DNA of 64,000 bases from Ideonella aquatica (GCF_018069755.1 NZ_JAGQDE010000001.1:419111-483110); one strand, 5' to 3'. Positions 25,169-33,482 are shown, counted from the first letter of the stretch. Numbers and translations: made by a program. Notes: generated by a model from the letters alone, not told the origin.

Positions 25169-25200
25169 GACGTCCTGAGAAGTGTTCTTATCAGGACGTC
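25169..25200. repeat. Long hairpin GACGTCCTGA...TCAGGACGTC
   Basis: A perfect 10-bp inverted repeat with a partly paired 12-base centre (AAG/CTT). A second palindrome, CGACTAGTCG, lies directly to the left. It may be a recombination or regulatory site; not a clear terminator because no T-run follows. Confidence 0.45.
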
Positions 25201-25281
25201 ATTTGCTAGACAGAAATTCATCATGGCCGAGTTGGCGCTTAACACCAGCCAGCTCGGCCACTCATGAAGGCCGATGCGAAC

Positions 25282-25545
25282 TCAGTGGCATGAGCCGCAA
25301 CACGTGCGGGTGCTGCCGGCGCCTGCAGTCGCAGCAGCCGCCGACATGACCTGCTCCGGCGTGTACCCAGCGCCGGCAATCGCATCGCGAATGTGCTGGG
25401 CATCGACTGCGGTCGCTTTGACCGTCACCAGGTGCCGAGTGAGGTCGATCGTCACCTCGGCGGCGTGGTCGACACTCTTCACCGCCTTGGTGATGGCGCC
25501 GGCGCAGTGGCCGCAGGTCATGTCGTTGACTTGGAAGGCAAGCAT
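25282..25545 (-). CDS. copZ: Copper chaperone CopZ-like (HMA domain)
   Basis: The 87-residue protein is a heavy-metal-associated domain with the Cu(I)-binding loop MTCGHC near residue 9 and the usual beta-alpha-beta-beta-alpha-beta pattern. It hands Cu(I) to P-type ATPases in the cytoplasm. Unlike plain CopZ it ends with an extra Cys/His tail (TCCGSCH) that could bind more metal. It is divergent from cueR and has its own MerR-type promoter at 25582-25612. Confidence 0.9.
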   Translation of the reverse strand: MLAFQVNDMTCGHCAGAITKAVKSVDHAAEVTIDLTRHLVTVKATAVDAQHIRDAIAGAGYTPEQVMSAAAATAGAGSTRTCCGSCH

Positions 25546-25581
25546 GGGGCGTTCCTTGGAACTGGTTGAGGGATGATCTGC

Positions 25582-25612
25582 ACTCTCAAGCCTCCCACCG
25601 TTGGAAGGTCAA
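25582..25612 (-). promoter_or_regulatory. CueR-type promoter of copZ
   Basis: On the minus strand TTGACC (25612-25607) is the -35 element, followed after 19 bp by GAGAGT (25587-25582). The spacer holds the dyad CTTCCAACGGTGGGAGG. A 19-bp spacer is the hallmark of MerR-family activation. Confidence 0.65.
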
Positions 25613-25661
25613 GCGGAAACCGCGTGCCCACGCGAGCGCGGCCGGAATCCTAAGGATGTGC

Positions 25662-25692
25662 TTGACCTTCCAACCATAGGAAGGATCAGAAT
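25662..25692 (+). promoter_or_regulatory. CueR-type promoter of cueR
   Basis: TTGACC (25662-25667), a 19-bp spacer with the dyad ACCTTCC-N7-GGAAGGAT, then CAGAAT (25687-25692). Transcription would start near 25699, which rules out the ATG at 25691 as cueR start and supports the one at 25724. Confidence 0.7.
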
Positions 25693-25723
25693 GCCTGATC
25701 CGCGCAATGACAGGAGTCCGGCC

Positions 25724-26173
25724 ATGAACATCGGTGAAGCCGCCGGCGCCTCGGGCGTCTCGGCGAAGATGATCCGGCACTACGAAAGCGTCGACCTGTT
25801 GCCGCCTGCCGCACGCACCGACGCAGGCTACCGGCAGTACACCGAGAAGGACGTGCACACGCTGCAGTTCATCCGGCGGTCCAGGGACCTCGGATTCTCG
25901 ATCGACGAGATCCGCGGCCTGCTGAGCCTCTGGCAGGACCGTCGCCGGCCCAGCCGGCAAGTCAAGGCCATGGCACAGGCGCACATTGCCGAACTGGAGC
26001 AGAAAGCCCAGGAGATCCTGGCCATGAAGTCGACGCTCGAACACCTGGTGCACTGCTGCAGGGGCGACGACCGGCCTGACTGTCCGATCCTGGAGAACCT
26101 GGCAGACCACAGCCATGCCAGCGTGCAGGCCGTGGGCAGACCCCGGGCCAGGCACGCCTTCGCGCAGCGATGA
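25724..26173 (+). CDS. cueR: MerR-family copper-responsive regulator CueR
   Basis: The 149-residue protein has the N-terminal MerR winged helix (MNIGEAAGASGVSAKMIRHY, then GYRQY), a long dimerisation helix and the metal loop HCCRGDDRPDCPIL, in which two Cys eight residues apart match the Cu(I)-binding pair of CueR. The start at 24 bases after GGAG-containing CAGGAGT is set by the promoter position. It likely activates copZ, itself and the copper genes at 33452 onward by bending 19-bp-spacer promoters when Cu(I) is bound. A C-terminal His/Arg-rich tail is longer than usual. Confidence 0.92.
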   Translation: MNIGEAAGASGVSAKMIRHYESVDLLPPAARTDAGYRQYTEKDVHTLQFIRRSRDLGFSIDEIRGLLSLWQDRRRPSRQVKAMAQAHIAELEQKAQEILAMKSTLEHLVHCCRGDDRPDCPILENLADHSHASVQAVGRPRARHAFAQR

Positions 26174-26233
26174 GGGCGGGGGCGCTTGTGCGCGCGACGA
26201 TGCCTTTCGGCTGTTTCGGCTAGAGTGCGTGCT

Positions 26234-26656
26234 ATGCAGGTCTGGCTCCGGCTCCTGATCGTCTGGTTCATCGCCATCGCGCTTCCCGTTCAGGGGATGG
26301 CGGGCCTGACCATGGCGCACTGCGCACCGAGTCACGAGCGCATGGGGGCCGCTGCGCAGGTGATCGCGCACCAGCATGCGGACCAGGATGCCGGTGTCGC
26401 CCATCATCACAACGGCGATGCGGCGGATGACGCCGAGGCTGCCCAGGACCCGGTGAAGTCGGACAAGATGTCTAATCTGGCCCAGTACAAGTGCAGTTCG
26501 TGCGCTTCATGCTGCGCTGGCTCGGCACTGCCCAGTGCGATGCCCCGCATCCCGCAAGTCGCAGCGGTGCCGACCGTCTTCGCCGAGGCCATGATCAGCG
26601 TCGACGCCTTCGCGTCCGACGGACCCGACCGGCCACCCCGCAACCACCTCGTGTAG
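26234..26656 (+). CDS. Secreted His/Cys-rich protein, CopL/CzcI-like
   Basis: The 140-residue product (ATG at 26234) has a signal peptide, a His/Asp-rich segment (AHQHADQDAGVAHHHNGD), and a Cys cluster KCSSCASCC, then a moderately hydrophobic C-terminal part. The layout, not the exact sequence, is like the CopL and CzcI proteins that head copper and cobalt-zinc-cadmium operons and are thought to sense or buffer metal in the periplasm. It lies 60 bp after cueR and 99 bp before the next gene, probably the first gene of the copper operon. Three similar proteins lie at 31454, 37189 and 45767. Confidence 0.65.
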   Translation: MQVWLRLLIVWFIAIALPVQGMAGLTMAHCAPSHERMGAAAQVIAHQHADQDAGVAHHHNGDAADDAEAAQDPVKSDKMSNLAQYKCSSCASCCAGSALPSAMPRIPQVAAVPTVFAEAMISVDAFASDGPDRPPRNHLV

Positions 26657-26755
26657 CCGGTCCCCGATCGGCGTGCCTGGCACGCCATCGGCCACCGGAC
26701 CCGGTCACTCCTCGTCGTACCGACGGGGAGATGCTGACTCCGACACGAGGACATC

Positions 26756-27115
26756 ATGGTCGCTTCCCTCCCGCGCTGGCTGATGCCAGCCGCCCTCTGC
26801 GTCGTGGCAGGGTTTGCCGCTGCGCAGACCTCAACATCCGCCGCACGAAAACCCGACCCGCTCGATCCCGGCGCAAGTGTGCCCACTGTGGCGTACGAGT
26901 CGGCGTTCAGCCGCTACCGACGTACCGCGGACGACAAGGTCATCCCCTGGCGCGAGGCCAACGACACCGCCGCGCGCATCGGTGGCTGGCGCGCCTACGC
27001 CCGCGATGCGCAGCAGCCCGACCCCGCCGCGTCGGCGCCCGCCGCAACGCCCGCCCAACCTGCCACCAAGGCCATGCCCATGCCGCAAGGGCATGGCGGC
27101 CACAAGATGCCATGA
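26756..27115 (+). CDS. Small periplasmic protein of the copper operon
   Basis: The 119-residue protein has a signal peptide (LCVVAGFAAAQ), a central conserved-looking part (TVAYESAFSRYR, IPWREANDTAARIGG) and a Pro/Ala-rich linker ending in HGGHKMP, a likely metal site. Proteins of this kind commonly precede a TolC-type channel in copper clusters of Burkholderiales, but the function is not known. Its stop overlaps the start of the following outer-membrane gene (ATGA), so the two are coupled. Confidence 0.65.
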   Translation: MVASLPRWLMPAALCVVAGFAAAQTSTSAARKPDPLDPGASVPTVAYESAFSRYRRTADDKVIPWREANDTAARIGGWRAYARDAQQPDPAASAPAATPAQPATKAMPMPQGHGGHKMP

Positions 27116-28563
27116 AGACGATCGTGCTCACACCATCGAACTGGGGCCCACCGGTGGTCAGGCCACGCCTGCAGCTCGTGCTCCTGCTCGCTGCGGCTGC
27201 GACGCTCGCCGGCTGTGCCTCCTTCAGCCCGGACGGCGGCTTCTCCACGGTCGAGCAAGCCGCCAGGGAGCGGCTCGGCAAGGAGGTCCGCTGGGCCCGC
27301 ACACCTGGCGACCAGGACGGCATCGACCAGCGTGTCGCAGAACTGCTGGCCAAGCCGCTGTCCGCGGACGATGCGGTCCAGATCGCGCTGCTGAACAACC
27401 GTGGGCTGCAGGCCAGCTTCCAGGAACTGGGCATCACGGAAGCTGAAGTGGTTCAGGCTGGCCGCGTCCCGAACCCCGGCTTCAGCTTCAGCCGTCTGCG
27501 GCGCGGCGACGAGATCGAGCTGGAGCGCGGGATCCACTTCAGCCTCGCGCGGCTGATCGCCATGCCGATGATCAGTGCCATGGAGGCGCGGCGCTTCGAG
27601 GCCACCAAGGGCATGGTCACGATGACCATGCTGTCGGTGGCGGCAGACACACGCAAGGCCTGGGTCACAGCGCTGGCCGCGGAAGAGACAGTGCGCTACA
27701 TGCGTCAGGTGAAGCAGGCCGCGGAGGCGAGCGCCGAACTTGCGCGTCGCATGGAGCAGGTCGGCAACTTCAACAAGCTGCAGCGAGCCCGCGAACAGAG
27801 CTTCTACGCCGACGCCGCCTTGAACCTCGCTCGCGCCGAGCAGGCCCAGCGGGCCACTCGCGAACGTCTGACGCGGCTGCTTGGCCTCTGGGGCGCGCAG
27901 ACCCAGTTCAATCTCCCGGATCGACTCCCGGACCTGCCGCAGGATCTGGTCGACCGCCCGGACATCGAGCGCGTCGCGCTGGCGCAGCGGCTGGATGTGC
28001 AGGGCGCCAAGCTCGCCGCCGAGCAGACCGCGCGCAACCTCGGCCTGACGAAGACCACACGCTTCATCAACGTGCTCGAACTCGGCGCGGTGCGCAACAG
28101 CTCCAACGAGGCTCCCACACAGCGCGGCTGGGAGATCGGCGTCGAACTGCCGTTGTTCGACTGGGGTGGGGCCCGCGTGGCCCGTGCGGAAGGGGTCTAC
28201 ATGCAGGCCGTGCACCGCGCAGCGGAGACAGCCATCAACGCGCGCTCCGAGGTGCGCGAAGCCTACGGTGCCTGGCGCTCCGCCTACGACATCGCGCGCC
28301 ACCACCAGGACGAGATCGTGCCGCTGCGCAAGCAGATCGCCGAGGAGAACGTGCTTCGCTACAACGGCATGCTGATCGGGGTGTTCGAGCTGCTGGCCGA
28401 CGCGCGTGCGCAGATCGGGAGCGTCAACGCCGCCATCGAGGCCAAGCGCGACTTCTGGATTGCGCAGGCCGATCTCGACATGGCCTTGATTGGCAAACCC
28501 AGCCTGGCGGCGGCTGCCGGCCCTGCCGGCGCGACAACGGCGGCTGAAGCCCAAGGCCACTGA
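27112..28563 (+). CDS. TolC/CusC-family outer-membrane lipoprotein
   Basis: The 483-residue product starts at the ATG overlapping the preceding stop; the frame is open for 620 bp upstream but that part lies over other genes. A lipoprotein signal ends in LAGCAS near residue 34. The rest has the two long helical repeats with short beta strands of outer-membrane efflux channels (about 80-270 and 290-470). No RND pump or adaptor is adjacent; instead the multicopper oxidase follows 17 bp later. It may serve the cusBA pump further right or act in copper-protein traffic across the outer membrane; that is inference. Confidence 0.85.
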   Translation: MKTIVLTPSNWGPPVVRPRLQLVLLLAAAATLAGCASFSPDGGFSTVEQAARERLGKEVRWARTPGDQDGIDQRVAELLAKPLSADDAVQIALLNNRGLQASFQELGITEAEVVQAGRVPNPGFSFSRLRRGDEIELERGIHFSLARLIAMPMISAMEARRFEATKGMVTMTMLSVAADTRKAWVTALAAEETVRYMRQVKQAAEASAELARRMEQVGNFNKLQRAREQSFYADAALNLARAEQAQRATRERLTRLLGLWGAQTQFNLPDRLPDLPQDLVDRPDIERVALAQRLDVQGAKLAAEQTARNLGLTKTTRFINVLELGAVRNSSNEAPTQRGWEIGVELPLFDWGGARVARAEGVYMQAVHRAAETAINARSEVREAYGAWRSAYDIARHHQDEIVPLRKQIAEENVLRYNGMLIGVFELLADARAQIGSVNAAIEAKRDFWIAQADLDMALIGKPSLAAAAGPAGATTAAEAQGH

Positions 28564-28580
28564 ACATGAAGGAACTCCAC

Positions 28581-30005
28581 ATGCTTTCCCGACGCAAGAT
28601 GCTGGGCGGCGCCGGCGCCTTCACAGCTGCCGCCGCTGCAGCCTCCGTCAGCAAGGTGGCCATGGCCGCCCTGCCGGAGCCGGTCATCCAGACCAAGCCC
28701 GACACCATGCCACCGCTGGTGCCCAACACGGGGCGGCCCTACAACCCGGTGGTCACGCTCAACGGCTGGACCTTGCCCTGGCGCATGAACAACGGCGTCA
28801 AGGAGTTCCACCTGGTGGCCGAGCCGGTGGTGCGCGAGATGACCCCCGGCTTCAAGGCGCACCTGTGGGGCTACAACGGCCAGAGTCCGGGCCCAACCAT
28901 CGAGGTCGTCGAAGGCGACCGCGTGCGCCTGTTCGTCACCAACAAGTTGGGCGAACTCACCAGCATCCACTGGCACGGCCAACGTCTGCCCAACGGCATG
29001 GACGGCGTGACTGGGCTGAACCAGCCCGGCATTCCGCCAGGCAAGACGTACGTCTACGAATTCGTGGCACGGCGCCCCGGCACCTTCATGTACCACCCGC
29101 ATGCCGACGAGATGGTGCAGATGGCGATGGGGATGATGGGATTCTGGATCACCCACCCCAAGGCCAAGCATCCGCTGATCGACGAGGTGGACCGTGACTT
29201 CGTCTTCCTGCTCAACGCCTACGACATCGATCCTGGGGCCTACACGCCCAAGATCATGACCATGCTCGACTTCAACCTGTGGAGCTGGAACAGCCGCATC
29301 TTCCCGGGCATCGATCCACTCGTGGTGCGCAAGAACGACAAGGTCCGCATCCGCATCGGCAACCTGACGATGACGAACCACCCGATCCACCTGCACGGGC
29401 ACGAGTTCCTCATCACCGGGACCGACGGCGGCCCGACGCCCAAGAGCACCCGGATGTACGAGGTGACGACGGACGTGGCGGTCGGCCAGATGCGGCAGAT
29501 CGACTTCCTCGCCGACGAAGAGGGCGACTGGGCCTTCCACTGCCACAAGAGCCACCACACGATGAATGCGATGGGGCACAACGTGCCGACCATGATCGGC
29601 GTGGATCACCGCGGCGTGGCCAAGCAGATCACCAGCTTGATTCCGGACTACATGGTGATGGGCGAGCGTGGCATGAAGGACATGACCGAGATGGAGATGC
29701 CGCTGCCCGACAACACCGCCGCAATGATGACCGGCACAGGGCCCTTTGGGGCGGTGGGCATGGGCGGCATGTTCAGCGTGCTGAAGGTGCGTGCGGATCA
29801 GAAGCCCGGCGACTACAGCGATCCGGGTTGGTACAAGCACCCTCCCGGGACCGTGGCCTACGAGTTCACCGGCAGTCTGCCCGATCCGGCCCGCTTCAAG
29901 GCTGACGCCAGCCCGGGGCCAGGCGCCATGCCGCCGATGGCCAAGCCTTCGAAGGAAATCGAGGTGCGGGTGCGCAAGCCCGCGAGCGGGCACAGCGGCC
30001 ATTGA
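28581..30005 (+). CDS. Multicopper oxidase, periplasmic copper detoxification
   Basis: All four copper-binding motifs are present: HWHG (near residue 129), YHPHAD (171), HPIHLHGHEF (267) and HCHKSHH (320), so the type 1 and trinuclear centres should form. A twin-arginine signal (SRRKMLGGAGAF) points to export after folding and copper loading. The Met-rich stretch after residue 350 (MGERGMKDMTEMEM) fits oxidation of Cu(I) to the less toxic Cu(II), as in CueO/CopA. I prefer the ATG at 28581, which has AAGGAA at proper distance; another ATG is 15 bases upstream. Followed 47 bp later by the cupredoxin gene. Confidence 0.92.
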   Translation: MLSRRKMLGGAGAFTAAAAAASVSKVAMAALPEPVIQTKPDTMPPLVPNTGRPYNPVVTLNGWTLPWRMNNGVKEFHLVAEPVVREMTPGFKAHLWGYNGQSPGPTIEVVEGDRVRLFVTNKLGELTSIHWHGQRLPNGMDGVTGLNQPGIPPGKTYVYEFVARRPGTFMYHPHADEMVQMAMGMMGFWITHPKAKHPLIDEVDRDFVFLLNAYDIDPGAYTPKIMTMLDFNLWSWNSRIFPGIDPLVVRKNDKVRIRIGNLTMTNHPIHLHGHEFLITGTDGGPTPKSTRMYEVTTDVAVGQMRQIDFLADEEGDWAFHCHKSHHTMNAMGHNVPTMIGVDHRGVAKQITSLIPDYMVMGERGMKDMTEMEMPLPDNTAAMMTGTGPFGAVGMGGMFSVLKVRADQKPGDYSDPGWYKHPPGTVAYEFTGSLPDPARFKADASPGPGAMPPMAKPSKEIEVRVRKPASGHSGH

Positions 30006-30052
30006 CCTCAGCGTTCCGTCCAAACACTTTCCTGCCTCAAGAGGACATCCCC

Positions 30053-30556
30053 ATGCATATCAGCAAGCGTCAATTGCTCGTCGCCATTCCTGCCACCCTT
30101 CTCGGCGCGCCGGGGCTGGTCCTGGCCCACGGTGACGAAAGCCACCCCAAGAAGGCCGGACCGGTCAAGAAGGAACAGAAAGACTGGGGCATCGCCGGCG
30201 ATGCCAAGGCTGCCAAGCGCAGCATCGAGGTCGGCATGGCCGACAACATGCGGTTCACGCCCGATCTCATCGAGGTTCGGCTGGGCGAGACGGTGAGATT
30301 CGTTGCCCGAAACGCCGGCAAGGTGATGCACGAGTTTGTCATCGGCACCAAGGCCGAAAACGGCAAGCACGCCGAGTTGATGGTCAAGTTCCCGGGCATG
30401 GAACACGACGAGCCCTACATGGCGCACGTGCCACCCGGCAAAACCGGCCAGATCGTCTGGACCTTCAACCGGCCGGGCGACTTCGAGTTTGCCTGCCTGA
30501 TCGCGGGCCACTACCAGGCCGGCATGGTCGGCAAGATCACCGTGTCTGCCAAGTGA
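30053..30556 (+). CDS. Periplasmic cupredoxin (type 1 copper protein)
   Basis: The 167-residue protein has a signal peptide and a plastocyanin/azurin-like fold with all type 1 ligands in order: VMHEFV (His), FACLIAGHYQAGM (Cys, His, Met). It is similar in kind to CopI-type cupredoxins found beside multicopper oxidases, and may carry electrons or copper to or from the oxidase encoded just upstream. AGAGGACATCCCC before the ATG at 30053 is its ribosome site. Confidence 0.9.
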   Translation: MHISKRQLLVAIPATLLGAPGLVLAHGDESHPKKAGPVKKEQKDWGIAGDAKAAKRSIEVGMADNMRFTPDLIEVRLGETVRFVARNAGKVMHEFVIGTKAENGKHAELMVKFPGMEHDEPYMAHVPPGKTGQIVWTFNRPGDFEFACLIAGHYQAGMVGKITVSAK

Positions 30557-30618
30557 TCGACAACCACCCCAGCATCGTCGAATCCGGATTCAACCAACCC
30601 CTCCAAAGGAATCTCATC

Positions 30619-30954
30619 ATGAAAATCATCGCCATGGCCGCCCTTCTCGTTGTCCTGTCGGCTCCCGCACTGGCGCAGCAGAAGGCCGAGGACCACTCGG
30701 CCCACCATCCCGCGGCCGCCGCGTCAGCCGCCGACATGACCGAGGGCGAGATCCGCAAGGTCGACAAGGACGCGAAGAAGCTCACTATCAAGCACGGCGA
30801 GATCAAGAACCTCGACATGCCCCCAATGACCATGGTCTTCCAGGTGAAGGATGCCGGCGTGCTCGACAAGGTCAAGGTCGGCGACAAGGTCCGCTTCGTC
30901 GTCCAGAAATCCGACACGGGCTTCGTGGTCACCGACATCCAGGCGGCGAAGTGA
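30619..30954 (+). CDS. CusF-like periplasmic copper-binding protein (variant site)
   Basis: The 111-residue product has a signal peptide (SAPALAQ), a His-rich leader (DHSAHHP) and one CusF domain. In CusF the site is His, a Trp that caps the metal, and Met-x-Met; here the motif reads IKHGEIKNLDMPPMTM, so the Trp is replaced by Met while His and both Met remain. This should change copper affinity or protection from oxidation. ATG at 30619 follows AAAGGAATC. Its last codon overlaps the next gene (GTGA). Confidence 0.88.
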   Translation: MKIIAMAALLVVLSAPALAQQKAEDHSAHHPAAAASAADMTEGEIRKVDKDAKKLTIKHGEIKNLDMPPMTMVFQVKDAGVLDKVKVGDKVRFVVQKSDTGFVVTDIQAAK

Positions 30955-31364
30955 TCCAAGCCGCAGGGACGGGAGTGCTTGGGCACCGAGCAGCAGCCGG
31001 CGTTCTGGCCGGCGTCTCGCTCTTGATGGGCGCCGCTGCGGCCCGGGCAGAAGTCATCGAGCTGCAATGGCAGGACGCTGGTCGCTTCGAGCGCAGCCTG
31101 ACGATCGCGCCTGGCAAGTTCGCCGAGATCTGCGGTCCGTTGGAGGCGGGACAGGCCGTGCAGTGGTCCTTCGACGCCGACCGCGCCCTCAACTTCAACG
31201 TCCACTACCACGTGGACAAGGACGTTCGGTACCCGGCCAAGAAGGAGAACGTCAAACGTCTGCAGGGGGATCTGTCGGTCGACGCTAGGCAGGACTACTG
31301 CTGGATGTGGACCAACAAGACCACGGCGGCGACGAAGCTATCCGTCACGCTGAGGCGGAAGTAG
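30951..31364 (+). CDS. Periplasmic protein of unknown function in copper operon
   Basis: The 137-residue product starts with GTG overlapping the stop of the CusF-like gene. A signal peptide (VLAGVSLLMGAAAARA) precedes a beta-rich domain with NVHYHVDKDVRYP and a Cys pair (AEICGP, DYCWMW). This looks like a small periplasmic sandwich domain; the His and Trp/Cys residues could bind copper, but I recognise no named family. Confidence 0.6.
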   Translation: MIQAAGTGVLGHRAAAGVLAGVSLLMGAAAARAEVIELQWQDAGRFERSLTIAPGKFAEICGPLEAGQAVQWSFDADRALNFNVHYHVDKDVRYPAKKENVKRLQGDLSVDARQDYCWMWTNKTTAATKLSVTLRRK

Positions 31365-31453
31365 AGTCACGCAGGCGGTCGATCGCGCGGATTGATGTCG
31401 CGCAAGAGCGCCACCGAACGGAGTCGTAGGCTGGAGGAGTTCCCAATCCTTCG

Positions 31454-31882
31454 ATGTCCACCTTTCACTTCACCCATCGACGACTGCGCCGCACGGCTGG
31501 TGTGACGCTGGTGGTCTGGCTGTTGGCCCTCGCGGCCGGCGTCGTGAATGCGTGCGCACTGGGGCCGGCGGGACCGGAACGCGTGGGACTGCACGCCGAG
31601 GTCCCATCGCATGAACAGCACCGCGACGACGGCGAACGGCCGGGACACCACCACGGGTCGGACTCCGGTCAGAAGAGTTGCCTGAAGTTCTGCGATGACG
31701 AGTCCTCGGCCGTCGTCAAGGTCAAGCTGCCTGCCGTCGATGGCAGCGCGGTCTTCGCGGTGCTCGCACAGCCCTGGCAGCCGATCGCTGCCACGGGCAG
31801 CACGGGCTGGGGGCTGTCGTCACAGCGACCCGGCTCCCAGGGGCCGCCCCTGGTCATCCGCTTCCTGCGCCTGACCCTATAG
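31454..31882 (+). CDS. Secreted His/Cys-rich protein, CopL/CzcI-like
   Basis: The 142-residue protein has a signal peptide with ACALGP near its end, a His-rich segment (HEQHRDDGERPGHHHG) and a Cys motif KSCLKFCDDESS, then a beta-prone C-terminal part. The architecture is like the proteins at 26234, 37189 and 45767. It lies 89 bp after the previous gene and may open a new transcription unit with the Met-rich lipoprotein and DUF2933 genes. Confidence 0.6.
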   Translation: MSTFHFTHRRLRRTAGVTLVVWLLALAAGVVNACALGPAGPERVGLHAEVPSHEQHRDDGERPGHHHGSDSGQKSCLKFCDDESSAVVKVKLPAVDGSAVFAVLAQPWQPIAATGSTGWGLSSQRPGSQGPPLVIRFLRLTL

Positions 31883-32022
31883 ATCTCCATGCCTGGCCGC
31901 CGGCGGGACGTGCTCCCGGACCGGCGGCCTGCGCACGTCCGGTCATTGGCGACTCCGCCGAGTTCGACCGTCCTTCCTTCCGTGGCGAACAACCGCCTGC
32001 CTCTCTCGATCAGGAGATCCAC

Positions 32023-32487
32023 ATGTCTGCCTTCACGACCCTCACCGCTGCTGCGGCTCTCGTGCTTCTCACGGCCTGCGCCAGCCCTGGCGGCACCGCA
32101 GGCGCTCCGGCCGCGAAGGCCGACGAGCACGCCGGCCACCACCCGGAAGCATCCGCGGCGGCACCCGCGGCCCCGATGCCCGCCATGCAGGAGCGCATGA
32201 AGGCCATGCGCGAGATGCACGACAAGATGATGAACGCCAAGACACCCGCCGAGCGCCAGGCCTTGATGGCCGACCACATGAAGGCCATGCAGGACGGCAT
32301 GGACATGATGAAGGGCATGGGCGGCATGGGGGGCATGGGCGCCATGGGCGCAGGCATGGGCGATGGCAAGGGCATGCCTGCCGAGATGGCCAAGCGCCAC
32401 CAGATGATGGAAGGGCGCATGGAGATGATGCAGATGATGATGGAAATGATGATGCAGCGGCTGCCGAACTCACCGTCGGCCCGGTGA
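32023..32487 (+). CDS. Met-rich metal-binding lipoprotein
   Basis: The 154-residue protein has a lipoprotein signal (LLTACAS) and then a chain with dozens of Met, arranged in GMGGMGGMGAMG and EMMQMMMEMMM runs, plus a few His. It has no fold I recognise, and resembles Met-rich copper-binding proteins in effect. It would sit in the periplasm on a lipid anchor as a Cu(I) store. AGGAGATCCAC precedes the ATG. The Met-run DNA is a low-complexity ATG repeat. Confidence 0.75.
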   Translation: MSAFTTLTAAAALVLLTACASPGGTAGAPAAKADEHAGHHPEASAAAPAAPMPAMQERMKAMREMHDKMMNAKTPAERQALMADHMKAMQDGMDMMKGMGGMGGMGAMGAGMGDGKGMPAEMAKRHQMMEGRMEMMQMMMEMMMQRLPNSPSAR

Positions 32488-32511
32488 CGGCCGACGACAC
32501 CGGAGATCCTC

Positions 32512-32799
32512 ATGGACACCCTGCACACCCACGGCCAGTCGACCCCGTCGTTCTGGCGTTCGCGCTACGGCATCGGCTGGCTGGTTCTGGCCGGCATCGC
32601 AGCCTGGTTCCTCTGGACCGAGCACCGCGCCCACCTGTTCGGCGCCTTGCCCTGGCTCGTGCTGCTGGCTTGCCCGCTGATGCACGTCTTCATGCATCGC
32701 GGTCACCACGGCCATCACGGTCGCGGCGGCACGCCCACACCCGCTGAGCGGCCTGCGGCCACGCCGGGCCCTGGCGACAACACGGGAGCTGCGCCATGA
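32512..32799 (+). CDS. DUF2933 small membrane protein, copy 1
   Basis: The 95-residue protein has two membrane spans (GIGWLVLAGIAAWFLW and FGALPWLVLLACPLMHVFMH) and a His-rich loop (HRGHHGHHG) just after LLACPLMH, the signature of DUF2933. Such proteins are common next to copper ATPases, possibly binding metal at the membrane. Its stop overlaps the start of the methyltransferase-like gene. A second copy lies at 33545. Confidence 0.85.
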   Translation: MDTLHTHGQSTPSFWRSRYGIGWLVLAGIAAWFLWTEHRAHLFGALPWLVLLACPLMHVFMHRGHHGHHGRGGTPTPAERPAATPGPGDNTGAAP

Positions 32800-33455
32800 A
32801 CAACGGCACACCCGCCTATGGCCTGTGGAGCCTCGTGCTCCTGAACTCGGCCATCTTCATCATGTTCGCGTTCAGCTTCTTCAAGCCGCAGACGGCCCGC
32901 GACTGGCGCACCTTCGGGGCGTTCGCCGCCTTCATCGTCGCGCTCTTCGTCGAGATGTACGGCTTCCCGCTGACGATTTACCTGCTGTCGGGCTGGCTGC
33001 AGACCAGCTATCCCGGACTGGACATCCTGTCGCACGACGCCGGCCACCTCTGGGCGACGCTGCTGGGCGACAAGGGCTTCGGCGGCGATCCGCACTCCGG
33101 CGTGCTGCACCTGCTGAGCTATGCCTTCCTGGGCGGAGGCTTCTGGCTGCTCTCCAGCGCGTGGAACGTGCTGTACCACGCGCAGCGTCGCCAGACGCTG
33201 GCCGTGAGCGGTCCGTACGAACGCATCCGACACCCGCAGTACGTCGCCTTCGTGCTCATCCTGTTCGGGTTCCTGCTGCAATGGCCGACCGTGCTGACGC
33301 TGCTGATGTTCCCGGTGCTGCTGGTGATGTACGGCAGGCTCGCCGTGACGGAGGAGTCGGAGATGCGGGCCCGATTCGGCGCCGAGTTCGAGCGCTATGC
33401 AGCGCGGACACCGCGCTTCATCCCGCACGTCGGCCGCCCACAAGAAACCGCTTGA
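32796..33455 (+). CDS. Isoprenylcysteine methyltransferase-like integral membrane protein
   Basis: The 219-residue protein has five or six membrane spans and the C-terminal signature of the ICMT/phospholipid methyltransferase group (GPYERIRHPQYVAFVLIL, then EESEMRARFGAEFERYAARTPRFIP), which binds S-adenosylmethionine. Bacterial members occur in metal-resistance clusters (CzcN is one kind), but the methyl acceptor is not known. ATG overlaps the DUF2933 stop. Its own stop codon lies in the -35 element of the next promoter. Confidence 0.85.
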   Translation: MNNGTPAYGLWSLVLLNSAIFIMFAFSFFKPQTARDWRTFGAFAAFIVALFVEMYGFPLTIYLLSGWLQTSYPGLDILSHDAGHLWATLLGDKGFGGDPHSGVLHLLSYAFLGGGFWLLSSAWNVLYHAQRRQTLAVSGPYERIRHPQYVAFVLILFGFLLQWPTVLTLLMFPVLLVMYGRLAVTEESEMRARFGAEFERYAARTPRFIPHVGRPQETA

Positions 33456-33482
33456 CCTTCACATCATGGGAAGGTCTAACTT
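33452..33482 (+). promoter_or_regulatory. CueR-type promoter of the copper ATPase unit
   Basis: TTGACC (33452-33457), a 19-bp spacer carrying ACCTTC-N8-GGAAGGT, then TAACTT (33477-33482). The -35 element includes the stop codon of the preceding gene. Sequence and spacing match the sites near cueR. Confidence 0.75.

Larger units (their letters stand above)
24643..25281. other. 639-bp non-coding region with palindromes
   Basis: No gene seen. It contains the second copy of the 63-bp palindromic repeat (24902-24964) and two further dyads (25013-25038 and 25169-25200). It separates the integration module from the copper genes. Confidence 0.45.

Noticed and set aside
24643..25245. Upstream extension of the 66-residue membrane protein
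   Set aside because: The frame passes through a 63-bp palindrome and several dyads and reads as low-complexity Arg/Ser text.
26491..27111. N-terminal extension of the TolC-family protein by 207 codons
   Set aside because: The extension overlaps two other real genes in different frames and has no likeness to a channel; the lipoprotein signal begins at 27112.
32300..32460. ATG-rich tandem repeat considered as a satellite or CRISPR-like array
   Set aside because: It is the coding sequence of Met-rich segments in a lipoprotein, in one continuous frame.
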